64,000 nucleotides of DNA from assembly GCF_032854445.1 (NCBI RefSeq), contig NC_088300.1, positions 38,966,458 to 39,030,457 on the forward strand, in the 5' to 3' direction. The translations under genes were made by a program, and so were the position numbers. The notes beneath the pieces were generated by a model that had not been told where the DNA came from, searched no databases, and saw only the letters and a program-made list of their open reading frames with translations. Below, piece by piece: positions 24,601-34,000 of the stretch. The DNA is from Liolophura sinensis. Lineage: Eukaryota; Mollusca; Polyplacophora; Chitonida; Chitonidae. Each line of letters opens with the position of its first letter. Within the stretch, counting starts at the first letter, position 1.

Positions 24601-27600
24601 AGCGGTTCACCTGCCCACGACGGCGACCTGAACATGCCGTAGACATAAGCATGCACAGCGACGACGTAAGCAGGGTGACAACGTGAACACTATGAAGACG
24701 TGAACACTGTGACGACGTGAGTACGGCGATGACGTGAGTACGGCGATGACGTGAACACTGTGACGGACGTGAGTGCGGTGACGACTTGGGCACGGTGACA
24801 ACGTGAACACGATGACAACTTGAGCACGGTGTAGACCTTAACACGCTTAGCGACCTATAACAAGCTGGCGAATTGAACAAAATAGAAACAGTCAATCGAT
24901 TTTATTCTAAAGGTACAAATTTCATAGATGTGAACAGTCACTCGAGTTTATTCAAAAGTTATAAATTTTATGAATGTGAACAGTCAGTCTAGTGTGTTGA
25001 AACACCTTCGTACGAAATACAGTTTGTCCCATATCGTTTCGACGAGACTGAACTGGTATCGTTGGTTCTCTTTCTCTCAGACAGAAGCATTATCTGTAAG
25101 AATGTGTGTACCTATAAGGCTGTGTATGTCAATGGTGGCAAGGTGATATATGTTTGCCTAGAACTACAGCACGTCTCCCGTGGCCTGGACACAGATTATT
25201 CAGTGACAAACCAGAGACAACGCATCAGCGCCCGCAAGGCAACTAACTAGTCAGAACACGTTATATTACCATGAGATCAATCTTAAGTTTGGAGTATTCG
25301 GCCATGATTCTCTTCATTTGTCATATTGATGCAAATAATATTTCTTTAAATAAAACAATTGATATCTGTGGGAAATTATGTGATAAATGGAACGACAAAT
25401 GAGGAAAACTCATCGTAAAACGATCTAAAATAACACTGTGTCCCCCGTATCTGAAGACAAGGGTGCCAAAAATAACTGTTAAACGTGTTCTATTTCGCGA
25501 GTGTACATTAAGTCTGTGCGACAGGCAATCCGGAATGAGACGGAAGAATGTTTCACTGTTTCTAATACGCAGCTCTCACGCAAGTCACATGCATTTACTG
25601 AATCAATTCATACTCGACTTTTCTCTACACGTATTAACCGCTCACATACTTGAAATCTCTTGCAGAGTTGATTTAGACCCTCTGCTAAAATCTGCCACTG
25701 TCTGTTGTGAAGACAAATGGTCATATACACCTATCCTTCCTTGCTGCTTTGAGTGTCAGATCGAGTCGTGAATTTACTCGGTTGTGATCAACATATCGTT
25801 GGAAATATAAATACGTGCCCATTATGTATCGTAGAAAATATGAATACGTGCCCGTTATGTATCGTGGGAAAAATAAATGCGTACGCATTATGTATAGTAA
25901 GGAATATAAATACGTGCCCATTATGTATCGTAGGAAATATAAATACGTGCCCATTATGTAGCGTAGGAAATATAAATACGTGCCCATTATGTAGCGTAGG
26001 AAATATAAATGCGTGCCCATTGTTTATCAAGTTGATATATTCTGACTGTTCCACCAGTTTAAGAGGCCTTTCTATATATTATGTGACAGCTTCGCAGTAT
26101 CGCCAACTGTACTGAACTTCATGAGGTTTATTCGATATGATGTATATGCTTTGTTGACAGTGAATGAGGACGGAACGCCTAGCTACACGGAAGTGTTGAC
26201 TTTTCTTAAGCGTCATCCACGGACTGACGCTGTGTACTGGAATATCAGGACAGACAAGTCCAACATACGCATGACGCCACGTCATATTGTCTTCACATCC
26301 GCGTCAAACGACACGGCCACAAGGCAACCCAGGTAACAAATAATCGCCCATTATTATGGCTCTGGTAAATTTCTCTTCCTCTCATTGGAGTACAGTACGA
26401 CGTATGGGTTTCAGCAATTCATGTTATTATACCTCATAGGGCTATTCTCCGTTTCCATTGGTCAAGAGACGGTCACATGATATTCTGCAAAACATGTACA
26501 ACGATCACGCGCCCAAGGAATGCAACGTCACGTTCACAAAGTAATATTCCACGTTCACTAGGCAAAGTCCAACGAGCTCGTGCTAATAGTCAACGATCAT
26601 GTGCGTTTATTCCGCGGCAGTTATCTCCCTTTGTTCGCTCTCCGATGGCATATCATTATGAGCAATAGTCAGCTCTTGCCAAGTGATATTCAATATCACT
26701 TTTCTCGAGCTGGCAATTCCTCATATCCCATCACACATTATGCACTATCTGTATAATGTTGCACTCACTAGTGACTTCGTCTGTGCAACAAATGCCCTGT
26801 ACCACACTAAACCGATAGAGGACATCCCGCTACCTCGCTATCTCGAATACGGGGCGAGGTAACGAGATAGCGCAGAGAGGTAGCGAAGTAGCGATGTAAG
26901 CCAGCGAGGTAGTGAGACTAACATGACGAGGTAGCGAAATTAACATAATCTCGCTACCTCGCTTCCTCGATCAAGTCAAAAGTCAAAATCTCCGAGCCTG
27001 TTCTCAAAAATCTCAAAGCCGACATAGATTAGCCCACCTATACGAATGATCCAGCCGTTGAAATTTTAAATCGAGGAGCCATACTGACAGTCGTCATATT
27101 TCATAATCAAACCGCCGGCAAGTTACGTGCTGGCGATTCCAAAAATGAAGAGTACTCTTGTCAAGGCATTTTGTTGTCAGCACTCTATATTAAAACTCGA
27201 ACTTTGCCGAAAGTTAGAATTCAAAACATGGCGCACGTTTTTTTTTTTTTTTTATTTATTTTTTTTTTTTTGTTTTTTTTTCCCACGTTAACGTGTTTTT
27301 CTCAAAGTTGGATGTTTTAGCGACTCAGCTCACATCATACTAATGAACGGGCTTAAGGTTTCCTGTTGACATATATAGACGGCTGTCTAGGGCTGTCCAT
27401 GCCAAGTACAGCTCTACCCGATTTGGCTCCACCGAGTGAAATAATCTACTATTTTTAACAGAAAGTCTGTGTGTCTGTGTGATGCTAGAATGAATTCTGT
27501 TATTATAACATAATACTCTCATATTCAGTATGATATCCTGCTAGTTCAGTACCACCTTTACGTTGAATTAATATATATGTATTCAACACAATATCCTGAT

Positions 27601-30389
27601 ATAATAACAGAATACATTCTAGCTTTCTAACAAACTTTGTTAAAATTACCAGAATAATTTTTTGACAATACACAAGTTGCATTCACAGGATACGTTTCGG
27701 AGAGAGACCGTTTCTTTATCTTGTATTGGACCGCTCAGGCTGAATTGTTCAGACAATGCGGTTCACTATAAGCCCTGAACAACGAGGCCGCGAGTTCGAA
27801 TTCAGTTTTCGCTTGTTCGGCTGTGGCCTTACGTTACCAAGTTGCGACAGGTCAGCAGGTGCGTTGGATATCTCCGGGGACCAAAGCGGTAAAACTCATA
27901 AATGAACTATTAACCTACACTATATATGTCACAAAACAGCAATCAAATATATAAATGAAGATATATTCCTTTCTTTAAGATTCGCTCATGACGTTTCGGT
28001 TGGGGATTACCTCTTCAGTGCCAGCTCATCCAACATCACTTCATCGAAAGTCCTGGAAATCACCAGTCAAATTATGACAGGTACATTTAATTGATATTCA
28101 AGAGTGTATTTCAAGAGTGGAGTGCACCAAAGTGAACATTTTTACCATACTTTGTAATCTATTTCGAGTTAGTGAAGCATTCATCAATGATTTTACACGA
28201 ATTTCCTCGTGCACCACCATCGTCGGTCGGATAGTTCAATCACCACCTGTCTTTTGTTGAATGGATTGTTATAGCATATAGAATATATCATATTTTGCTC
28301 ATGCTGGCTTCTTTTCCGGTCGTACGTGTGAAGGTCTGTCAGCAACTTGTGGATGTTCATGAGTTTCCCCCGGGTTCTGCCCGGTTGCCCCCTACCATAA
28401 TGCTAGCCGCCGCCGTATAAGTGAAATATTCTTGAGTTCGGCGTAAAACACCAATCACATAAATAAAATAAAAATCATATTATTTTCAAATCGTAACAAA
28501 TCTCGTGGGACAGAGGGAGTATATTATGGAGATGTGGAGAAAAAGGCAGGAACAAATTACTATCTAGTCAGGATTTTAAAATACACAAATGCGTAAACAC
28601 AAGTGCGCGGAGAGTGCTGAGATCTCGGATGATGTAATCTAGAAAACTTCATGGGCAATTTTATTTCGTTTTGCGCCAGAAGAATACGTTAGTAACAGTC
28701 TACTTAAGAAAACATCATGCATCCAATTTACACTTGCACCATTTCACAATTCGATCAGCTTTTCAAACAGTTTAATGGAGAATGACTTCCGGTGTCGCGG
28801 AACATCTAAAACTTTCCACAAAAATATTCCCACCCTCAAACCACGAAGCTACAAGTCGGTGTCACATGTGTACAGAGAAAAATCTTCGTAAAACTTACGG
28901 AAAGCATTTTCTAATCTCTACTTGCCCTATACCATTTAGAGATGGGGACTTAAATAGGTGGACTGCTAACGCCACTGACTGTCAAACCAGCAATCACGTA
29001 ATGCTTAAGCAGGAGTCGTAATGATACTAGCACGCTCCTCAGTGAGTCATATCACGAGGCCACTCAAGGAGGCTGTACAAATTGTGAACAAATTCTACAG
29101 CTTCATTTAAGGTGGTGCGTAGGGCAAAATTTAGGTGTCCTACAACAACAAGAATATTGTCTCTGTGCATAATTTGTTGGTTTCGGTGTCAAAGTGGGAG
29201 TTTTGTGCCGCAGAAGATATGCATATACCCCTGCTGTCATTTTTGATACACAAGCTGAGATAGTTAAGTAAATGAAAAAGACAATAGTTTACACGCGGGG
29301 CATCCGTCAGAATTAAAAAAAAAGCAAACATAAAATAACCGTGGAAATTTTTGAAAACTGATTTATTTCACAATTAATTTGCTCTTGCCTGTTGCAGATG
29401 AAAAGTCTCCCACCGATGGTCACACCTTAAGATATTTATATACATATTCGTCGATAATCATAATGGGGGTGGGTAATGGTGATTAAGACATTTGTCTCAC
29501 AATCGTTAGAATAGACAAAGTGTGGGTTCAATCCCGTCCCCCAGGAGGGACCTTGGTGACAATAAGTGGTTGACACAGTCGAACCTTTGTTGAGTGTGAT
29601 AAGCATAGCTGAACATCACACGTGGGAATAAATGTCTCTCAGTGACTTGGCAAGATGTCGGTCGTTTACCCCAGGCACTTCGACTTTTTACATTCATAAA
29701 AATGACATTCATGGAACAGCTGTTTTTCTAGAGTGTCCAGATGACATTGTTTTTCAAATTTTTACAACACTGTGGCTTTTTTATGCTTAATTAAAAAAAG
29801 AAATCTTATCACATTGAGAATATACACAACATACATGTATACGAAAAATGAGTCAGATGTACCTAATTAGATTGCTAAGACAGTAACTTGGAGTAAAATG
29901 TTGTGTAGATGGTATATATCCATTGTCATTAAGTGTTGTAAATTAATGTATCCTAGTTGTGGTTTGGGGGAAATCGGGATTCATGCTTAGTATCAGAAAT
30001 TTCCTAAACTAATGATATGGTGCCATGGGGAAATACATAATGCTTGCTTTGGCGCATTGTCTGGTTTTATGTTTCTGTTTTATATTTTTGGCTTAGGTGT
30101 ATACGTTCCCCTGACGGAGACTGGTACTTTGGTTGTTGACGAACTACTGGCGTCCTGCTACTCGTCCGTAGACCATTACATTGCACATGCATTCGTTACC
30201 CCGATTCGGTGGTTTCCGTCTTTGTTCCGATTTCACGGAGAGGATTATGGGATGCCCGGGTATGTCTCCTTCATGAAGTGGCTGGCACATAAGATCCTTC
30301 CATCGACTTATCAGGGTCGGTATGGACAGAAGAAAAGCGGTGGAGAATTAACATTTACTGGGGCGCACTTTATGAGTTTGGATTTATGA
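18142..30389 (+). CDS. Secreted Hedgehog-type Hint autoprocessing protein, no Hedge domain
   Basis: Five exons join at GT/AG sites with consistent phase: 18142-18193, 24248-24472, 26161-26332, 27980-28080 and 30097-30389. Together they give 843 nt, 280 residues. Residues 1-17 form a signal peptide (MMWSMFILVILSACMVQ). Residues 18-63 are a short segment with eight cysteines (24, 25, 39, 41, 43, 54, 55, 57). The Hint domain starts at Cys64 (CFPGDAHVQL), the expected nucleophile. Thr131-x-x-His134 (MTPRH) and Cys204 in LLASCYSSV match the Hedgehog catalytic residues. Residues 222-280 resemble the C-terminal adduct-recognition region only weakly. Known Hint domains cut before the Cys via a thioester; Hedgehog then adds cholesterol. 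Here Lys109 replaces the Asp at Hint position 46. No Hedge domain was found, even in the 6-kb first intron. It is a hog-like lineage gene rather than the hedgehog orthologue. Confidence 0.9.
19371..20025. repeat. 50-bp tandem repeat, about 13 copies
   Basis: Unit near AGAATAAAGCATCAAGGCAC followed by AGTATATCCACACTTTCGTC and TATTATACAA. It lies in intron 1 of the Hint gene. The long open frame on the minus strand here (19560-19868) is the repeat itself. Confidence 0.95.
20139..20350. mobile_element. Palindromic MITE-like element, copy 1
   Basis: Imperfect inverted repeats: ATGCTAGAATGTATTCTGCT on the left and TACATTCTAGCATCACTCAT on the right. The ends are TCAACAGTAAGTCTG and CTATCTGTTAAAATT, and the centre is AT-rich. 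There is no coding capacity. A related element lies at 27453-27648. Located in Hint intron 1. Confidence 0.7.
20852..21110 (+). mobile_element. tRNA-derived SINE, family 2, full-length copy
   Basis: Starts GGGGCCTCCGTGGCTCAGTT (A-box-like TGGCTCAGTTGG). B-box-like GAGTTCAAGTCC lies near 20931. It continues with GGCCGTACGTGGGAAGGTCT, a TTTCCCCC block and CATCATAATGCTGG, and ends GAGTACGGCGTAAAACACCA then (AAAT)n. It is the reference copy for the other members in the window. No clear target-site duplication was seen. Confidence 0.88.
21550..21647. repeat. (TA)n microsatellite
   Basis: Nearly pure TA repeat in intron 1 of the Hint gene. Confidence 0.97.
22170..22315 (-). mobile_element. SINE family 2, minus copy
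   Basis: Plus-strand text TTGGTGTTTTACGCCGTACT, AAGAATATTTCACTTATACA, GCATTATGGTGGGTGGAAAC and CAGACCTTCCCACTTACGG is the reverse complement of the 3' two thirds of the family 2 SINE. It is in Hint intron 1 and lacks the tRNA head. Confidence 0.85.
24248..24472 (+). CDS. Hint gene exon 2 (Cys-rich segment and Hint start)
   Basis: Acceptor CATTTGCTTTGTCAG| before GTAAAGCTG, donor ACGG|GTAAGG, phase 1 at both ends, 225 nt. It encodes the eight-cysteine segment and the Hint start CFPGDAHVQLPSGHSIPMSA with the following LKVGQKVLT. Confidence 0.9.
24655..24850. repeat. Degenerate ~17-18-bp tandem repeat in intron 2
   Basis: Repeats of the type GTGACGACGTGAACACT, with several TGACGTGA sites between 24728 and 24765. 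Open frames on the minus strand rich in Ser/His/Arg are products of this repeat. Confidence 0.75.
24895..25000. repeat. Two-copy ~60-bp repeat in intron 2
   Basis: GTGAACAGTCACTCGAGTTT and GTGAACAGTCAGTCTAGTGT begin related downstream copies; TTTATTC plus a TATAAATTT-like stretch recurs between them. Confidence 0.6.
25795..26030. repeat. 33-bp tandem repeat, about 7 copies
   Basis: Unit GGAAATATAAATACGTGCCC then ATTATGTATCGTA. A length divisible by three leaves open frames on both strands; neither is supported as a gene. In Hint intron 2. Confidence 0.9.
26161..26332 (+). CDS. Hint gene exon 3 (Thr-x-x-His block)
   Basis: Acceptor TTTGTTGACAG| and donor CCCAG|GTAACA, 172 nt, phase 1 in and 2 out. 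It encodes SYTEVLTFLKRHPRTD, then MTPRHIVFTSASND. The Lys of FLKR stands at the Hedgehog cholesterol-activating Asp position. Confidence 0.9.
26825..26970. repeat. GAGGTAGCGA foldback/low-complexity block
   Basis: CGCTACCTCGCTATCTCG near 26829 pairs with CGAGATAGCG...GAGGTAGCG downstream. The decamer GAGGTAGCGA and relatives recur several times, and another inverted copy lies near 26950. In Hint intron 3. Confidence 0.7.
27241..27282. repeat. Poly-T tract
   Basis: A long, slightly interrupted T run, possibly an A-tail of a minus-strand insertion; no body was recognised. Confidence 0.7.
27453..27648. mobile_element. Palindromic MITE-like element, copy 2
   Basis: Ends TTTTTAACAGAAAGTCTGTG and, inverted, GTAATTTTAACAAAGTTTGT. 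Inner inverted repeats are ATGCTAGAATGAATTCTGTT and AACAGAATACATTCTAGC. It matches copy 1 at 20139-20350. In Hint intron 3; noncoding. Confidence 0.7.
27980..28080 (+). CDS. Hint gene exon 4
   Basis: Acceptor CCTTTCTTTAAG|, donor ACAG|GTACAT, 101 nt, phase 2 in and 1 out. It encodes FAHDVSVGDYLFSAS and SSKVLEITSQIM, the expected Hint strand block (VxVGDYL) and the following beta segment. Confidence 0.85.
28297..28465 (+). mobile_element. SINE family 2, 5'-truncated copy
   Basis: Starts GCTCATGCTGGCTTCTTTTC and ends GAGTTCGGCGTAAAACACCA then ATAAATAAA. In Hint intron 4. Confidence 0.85.
29465..29543 (+). mobile_element. tRNA-like head of a SINE or tRNA pseudogene
   Basis: About 79 nt with A-box-like TGGTGATTAAGA and B-box GGGTTCAATCCC. 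The ends GGGGG and CCCCC can pair. The rest of the acceptor stem is mismatched, so a working tRNA is unlikely. Following sequence to about 29710 may be the SINE body. In Hint intron 4. Confidence 0.45.
30097..30389 (+). CDS. Hint gene exon 5 (Ser-Cys-Tyr block and C-terminus)
   Basis: Acceptor TTTTTGGCTTAG|, 97 codons to TGA. It encodes PLTETGTLVVDELLASCYSS and AHAFVTPIRW, the most Hedgehog-like stretch, then a ~59-residue C-terminal tail. Confidence 0.92.
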
Positions 30390-30501
30390 ACACCGTGTGA
30401 AAATGGACATACGGAATACCCGAATCGTGATGCTTTTGTGTCTGGTCTCAATGTCTGCTGAATTTATCTTTTTTTTTACATAATATGTGGAATAATCTGT
30501 A

Positions 30502-30507
30502 AATAAA
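30502..30507 (+). promoter_or_regulatory. Polyadenylation signal of the Hint gene
   Basis: AATAAA 113 bases after the stop codon, in AT-rich sequence; the position suits a short 3' UTR. The cleavage site is not known. Confidence 0.55.
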
Positions 30508-32082
30508 TTATTTGATATAAGTTTTATGCTTTGTTGTTTGAAAACATTTTTGAATAATTTACGCCTGTGACCGTGAAATATCACTACGCCACATACAGTT
30601 TCAGCGCACTTTTTTCTCGCTTGTAAGACGTCAAGCACTCGAAAATTACAGTAAAATATTTATCAAAAAAATGTTAATTGGAACATATTTAGAATACACT
30701 AATCGTGCTAATTAACTGCATACCTGATTGTTTTCTTGTGATTTTGATGGTTATCATTTCTCCAGGATGCATTGATTTATTATTCATTATTTATATGAAT
30801 GTTGCTTAACCTCATATTCAAGAATTGTTCACTTATACGATGGCGGGCAGTTTTTATGGGTGGAGGAAACCGGACTGCCAGACATATAAACCCCCTGCTT
30901 TTTACTGGTTACTCATGAACTTTCTCACGTGTGATGTACAGATATTGCTCACCATATTGGTGAAAGGCAAATAGTTAGCCTGCACAAACGGCAAGATAAA
31001 CCGTCTAACATTTAATGTCACCAAGGCCCCAGTGAAACAGTGAAGGCGGGAGAATCTGAAAATTTCCGTTTCACAGCCAGACTCGAACCCGCAACGCATG
31101 TGTCCTAGCAATGCGCCTTTAGTTACGGTCAGGAACATATAAAACATGCGAGCTGTTCTAGAGGGGGAAACATGAAGGCCTAAATGTCAAAATAATAGAT
31201 TTGGTTAAATGTAAAACTTACCTTATAAGTATAGTCAATTGACCTATATTATATGCTCAAAGAAGCTTTTTTATTTTGGAAACAGGGATCAGTGTATGGC
31301 AGTACAAGTTAATGTATTGTTGTCTGGGGTCGGGTTTGTATATCATGTTATAACAGGGCATACTCTATTATATACTGGGATGCCGATGCACCGAGATCAG
31401 TGCAATTACGTAGCTGCTACGTAACACATGTTAGTGTATTAATGAGAACGTCAGTTTACGGAAGCACAGGTTAGTGTATGAAAGGATCAAGAGCCAAATA
31501 AGTGTATTTTGAACAAGTTTTATTGCATTGAATCGCATATGCTGCTGTATTGAATACTGAGTGGAATTTCATGTTTAGTAGAAAATTTAGGCGTATTCTA
31601 GCATATGGTAGTGCATTCTTGGACGGGTTGTACATGCACGTGTTTTTATTTTTTGTTGTTTTTTTTGTCAACATCGCCAAATGTATTGTTGGGCGGGTTA
31701 GGTTTTAGGTTTATGGTTTATTCATACTTAGAGCTAAAAGCCCACTTTAATACATGCTGATAACAAGGGGTAACAGCAGCGCATAATACATATGTGTAGT
31801 GACAGGCACACACAGGTTACAGTACGTGGTACTAGATTGGAATGAAGTTGAAATTTGAAGGATGGTGTAAAGTAACTAAAAAATATGAGGTCATCATAAA
31901 GATTCATGGCTCGAAGAAAACAAGAATATTTCCGAAGTTAACACAGGCCGGGAAGTCACACCTTGTCGTAAGGTAAGAGCAGGAGAAATAAACTTGTCCT
32001 GTCCTACACGGCAAAGTATGTCACCAACTGAGTGAAAAACAATTGTGTAAAAAAAATTAAATCAGTAGCTCGATCTGAGTAT
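30508..32082. other. Intergenic with old SINE pieces
   Basis: About 30796-30885 is a minus-strand 3' fragment of SINE family 2 (CATATTCAAGAATTGTTCAC, GGCGGGCAG). About 31000-31140 on the minus strand has B-box-like GGGTTCGAGTCT and may be another tRNA-derived head. No gene seen. Confidence 0.45.
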
Positions 32083-32283
32083 TTATTTATTTATTTATTT
32101 GATTGGTGTTTTAGGCGTACTCAAGAATATTTCACTTATACCACGGCGGCCAGCATTATGGTGGGTGGAAACTTACGGCCGGAGAGGAAGCCAGCATGAG
32201 CTGGACTTGAACTCACAGCAACCACATTGGTGAGAGGCTCCTGGGTTATAACACTGTGCTAGTGCGCTAACTAACTGAGTTAG
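32083..32283 (-). mobile_element. SINE family 2, minus copy
   Basis: Plus-strand text runs (TTTA)n, TTGATTGGTGTTTTAGGCGT, ACTCAAGAATATTTCACTTA, GGCCAGCATTATGGTGGGTG and CCAGCATGAGCTGGACTTGA, ending in an A-box-like CTAACTGAGTTAG region. The centre is partly deleted. Confidence 0.85.
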
Positions 32284-32528
32284 AGATAATAAAGGATCTA
32301 TACAGAGACATATAGTGACATGGTTTTTAGAAGAGAATTGCATCCCCACTTCTTGTGAAAACCTAACACTATAACCTTGTCTATACTCTGTTTCTTTTAA
32401 CCAGCCGCCTATATTCAGCTATCTGAAAAGTTAGTCAAGAACACAGCTTGCACTTAAAAATTATCATAAGCATGTCATAGAAAGCTGCGCCTTAAAACAT
32501 AATCATAAGCATAATTATATTAAGGCTT

Positions 32529-33140
32529 AGCACTTCCACATAGCCAAAAGAATAAACAGAACCATAACAAAGCCTAGGGCGTAACGCAGATGAGCACTTC
32601 AACATAGCCAAAAGAATAAACATAACCATAACAAAGCTTAGGGCGTAACGCAGCTGAGCACTTCAACATAGACAAGAGCATAAACATAACCATAACAAAG
32701 CCTATGGCGTAACGCAGCTGAGCACTTCAACATAGAAAAGAGCATAAACATAACCATAACAAAGCCTATGGCGTAACGCAGCTGAGCACTTCAACATAGC
32801 CAAAAGAATAAACATAACCATAACAAAGCTTAGCGCTTAAGTATATAAAAGAGCATAACCAAACCAAAACTGAACATTTTATCGTAACAACAAGCATGAG
32901 TATTAACCATAAAAAAACTTAACAATTAAACATGACCATATGCATAACCGTAGCAAGCTCTTGAACTTAAACATAGCCAGCTCTACACTTAAACAAAACC
33001 ACAGGCATAAATATAACCACAACAAAGTTTATCACTTCAACATAACAATAAGCATAAACATAACCATAAAAGCTAAGCACGTAAACATAACAATAGGCAT
33101 AACCATATTAAAACTCAGCACATAAACATAAGCTTAAGAG
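32529..33140. repeat. 64-bp tandem repeat grading into diverged units
   Basis: Five good copies from 32529 to 32850 of a 64-bp unit (GCACTTCAACATAGCCAAAA, GAATAAACATAACCATAACA, AAGC...GGCGTAACGCAGCTGA). Diverged CATAACCATAACAAAG-type units follow to about 33140. Confidence 0.9.
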
Positions 33141-34000
33141 TCTGACCGTTGCAAGTCGCTGTACGTATGTATGTGTAAGAATACCGTGGAAATGGGTAAG
33201 CCATTTGAAATGACACGTTTTTATTTACGTCTTTCACAGTATTAAGTATATGTGAAAAAAGAGGGAAATTTGAAGAGCTGCCTTACCTTATATTGTCTTT
33301 ATCGCCTCTTTGTTTAGAATTAAGATCGTGACTACTGCAGAAGCAACAATGGCAAACTGGTCTAGGAGTAATATATTCTTACCGTTGTTAATCTTTATCT
33401 CACTGCTATAAGTGTAACGGAGATTAATGTATTTTTGTTAAAATATGTAGAACAGATGGTCGTTGGATTATTGACTTTTCCCCCAGATCATTGATATGGT
33501 GTTACTCTTCACGAAGACTCCTTTGATGTAAGCCTAAAATCCAGTGGGTTGTCAAGGTGGTGGGCTCAACGCTTGCGTTGACATATAGCATCAAACATGG
33601 TTTTTCTACATTACATGTCCACACAACTTTCCAAACTGTATGCTTCAAAAATGTTGTGTTTTTCGAGATTTAAGGGCGACCAGCGTTATGATGGAAGAAA
33701 CCAGGTTGAACAGGTCGGCTGGAAGAGCTTCGGTCTGTGGTTTTAATGTCATTGTATGTTAAATGTAATGACAACTCAGCATTTTGAATATTTCTTGACC
33801 AGTGATGTCTAATAAATTGCAATGAAAAGCACTGCATTTTTACATGAACAGTTAGAATAAAAACCTGACTGAGGTAAACTGAGAAGAGGCTGTTTTTCAC
33901 CTGTGACCATTTGCCAGTTATCACACTTTACACTGTATGCTGTACGTCTTTAATTATATTGATGCCGCTTTACGTTGATCAGTGAAATCGCACAATAGAA
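33141..34000. other. Intergenic, nothing firm
   Basis: No supported exon. A short piece near 33659-33710 (GGCGACCAGCGTTATGATGG) may be a remnant of SINE family 2. Confidence 0.4.

Noticed and set aside
24581-24895. Ser/His/Arg-rich minus frames
   Set aside because: They read the short tandem repeat in Hint intron 2 in antisense.
25721-26115. Overlapping repeat-peptide frames on both strands
   Set aside because: Both are products of the 33-bp repeat, whose length keeps frames open; the region is intronic.
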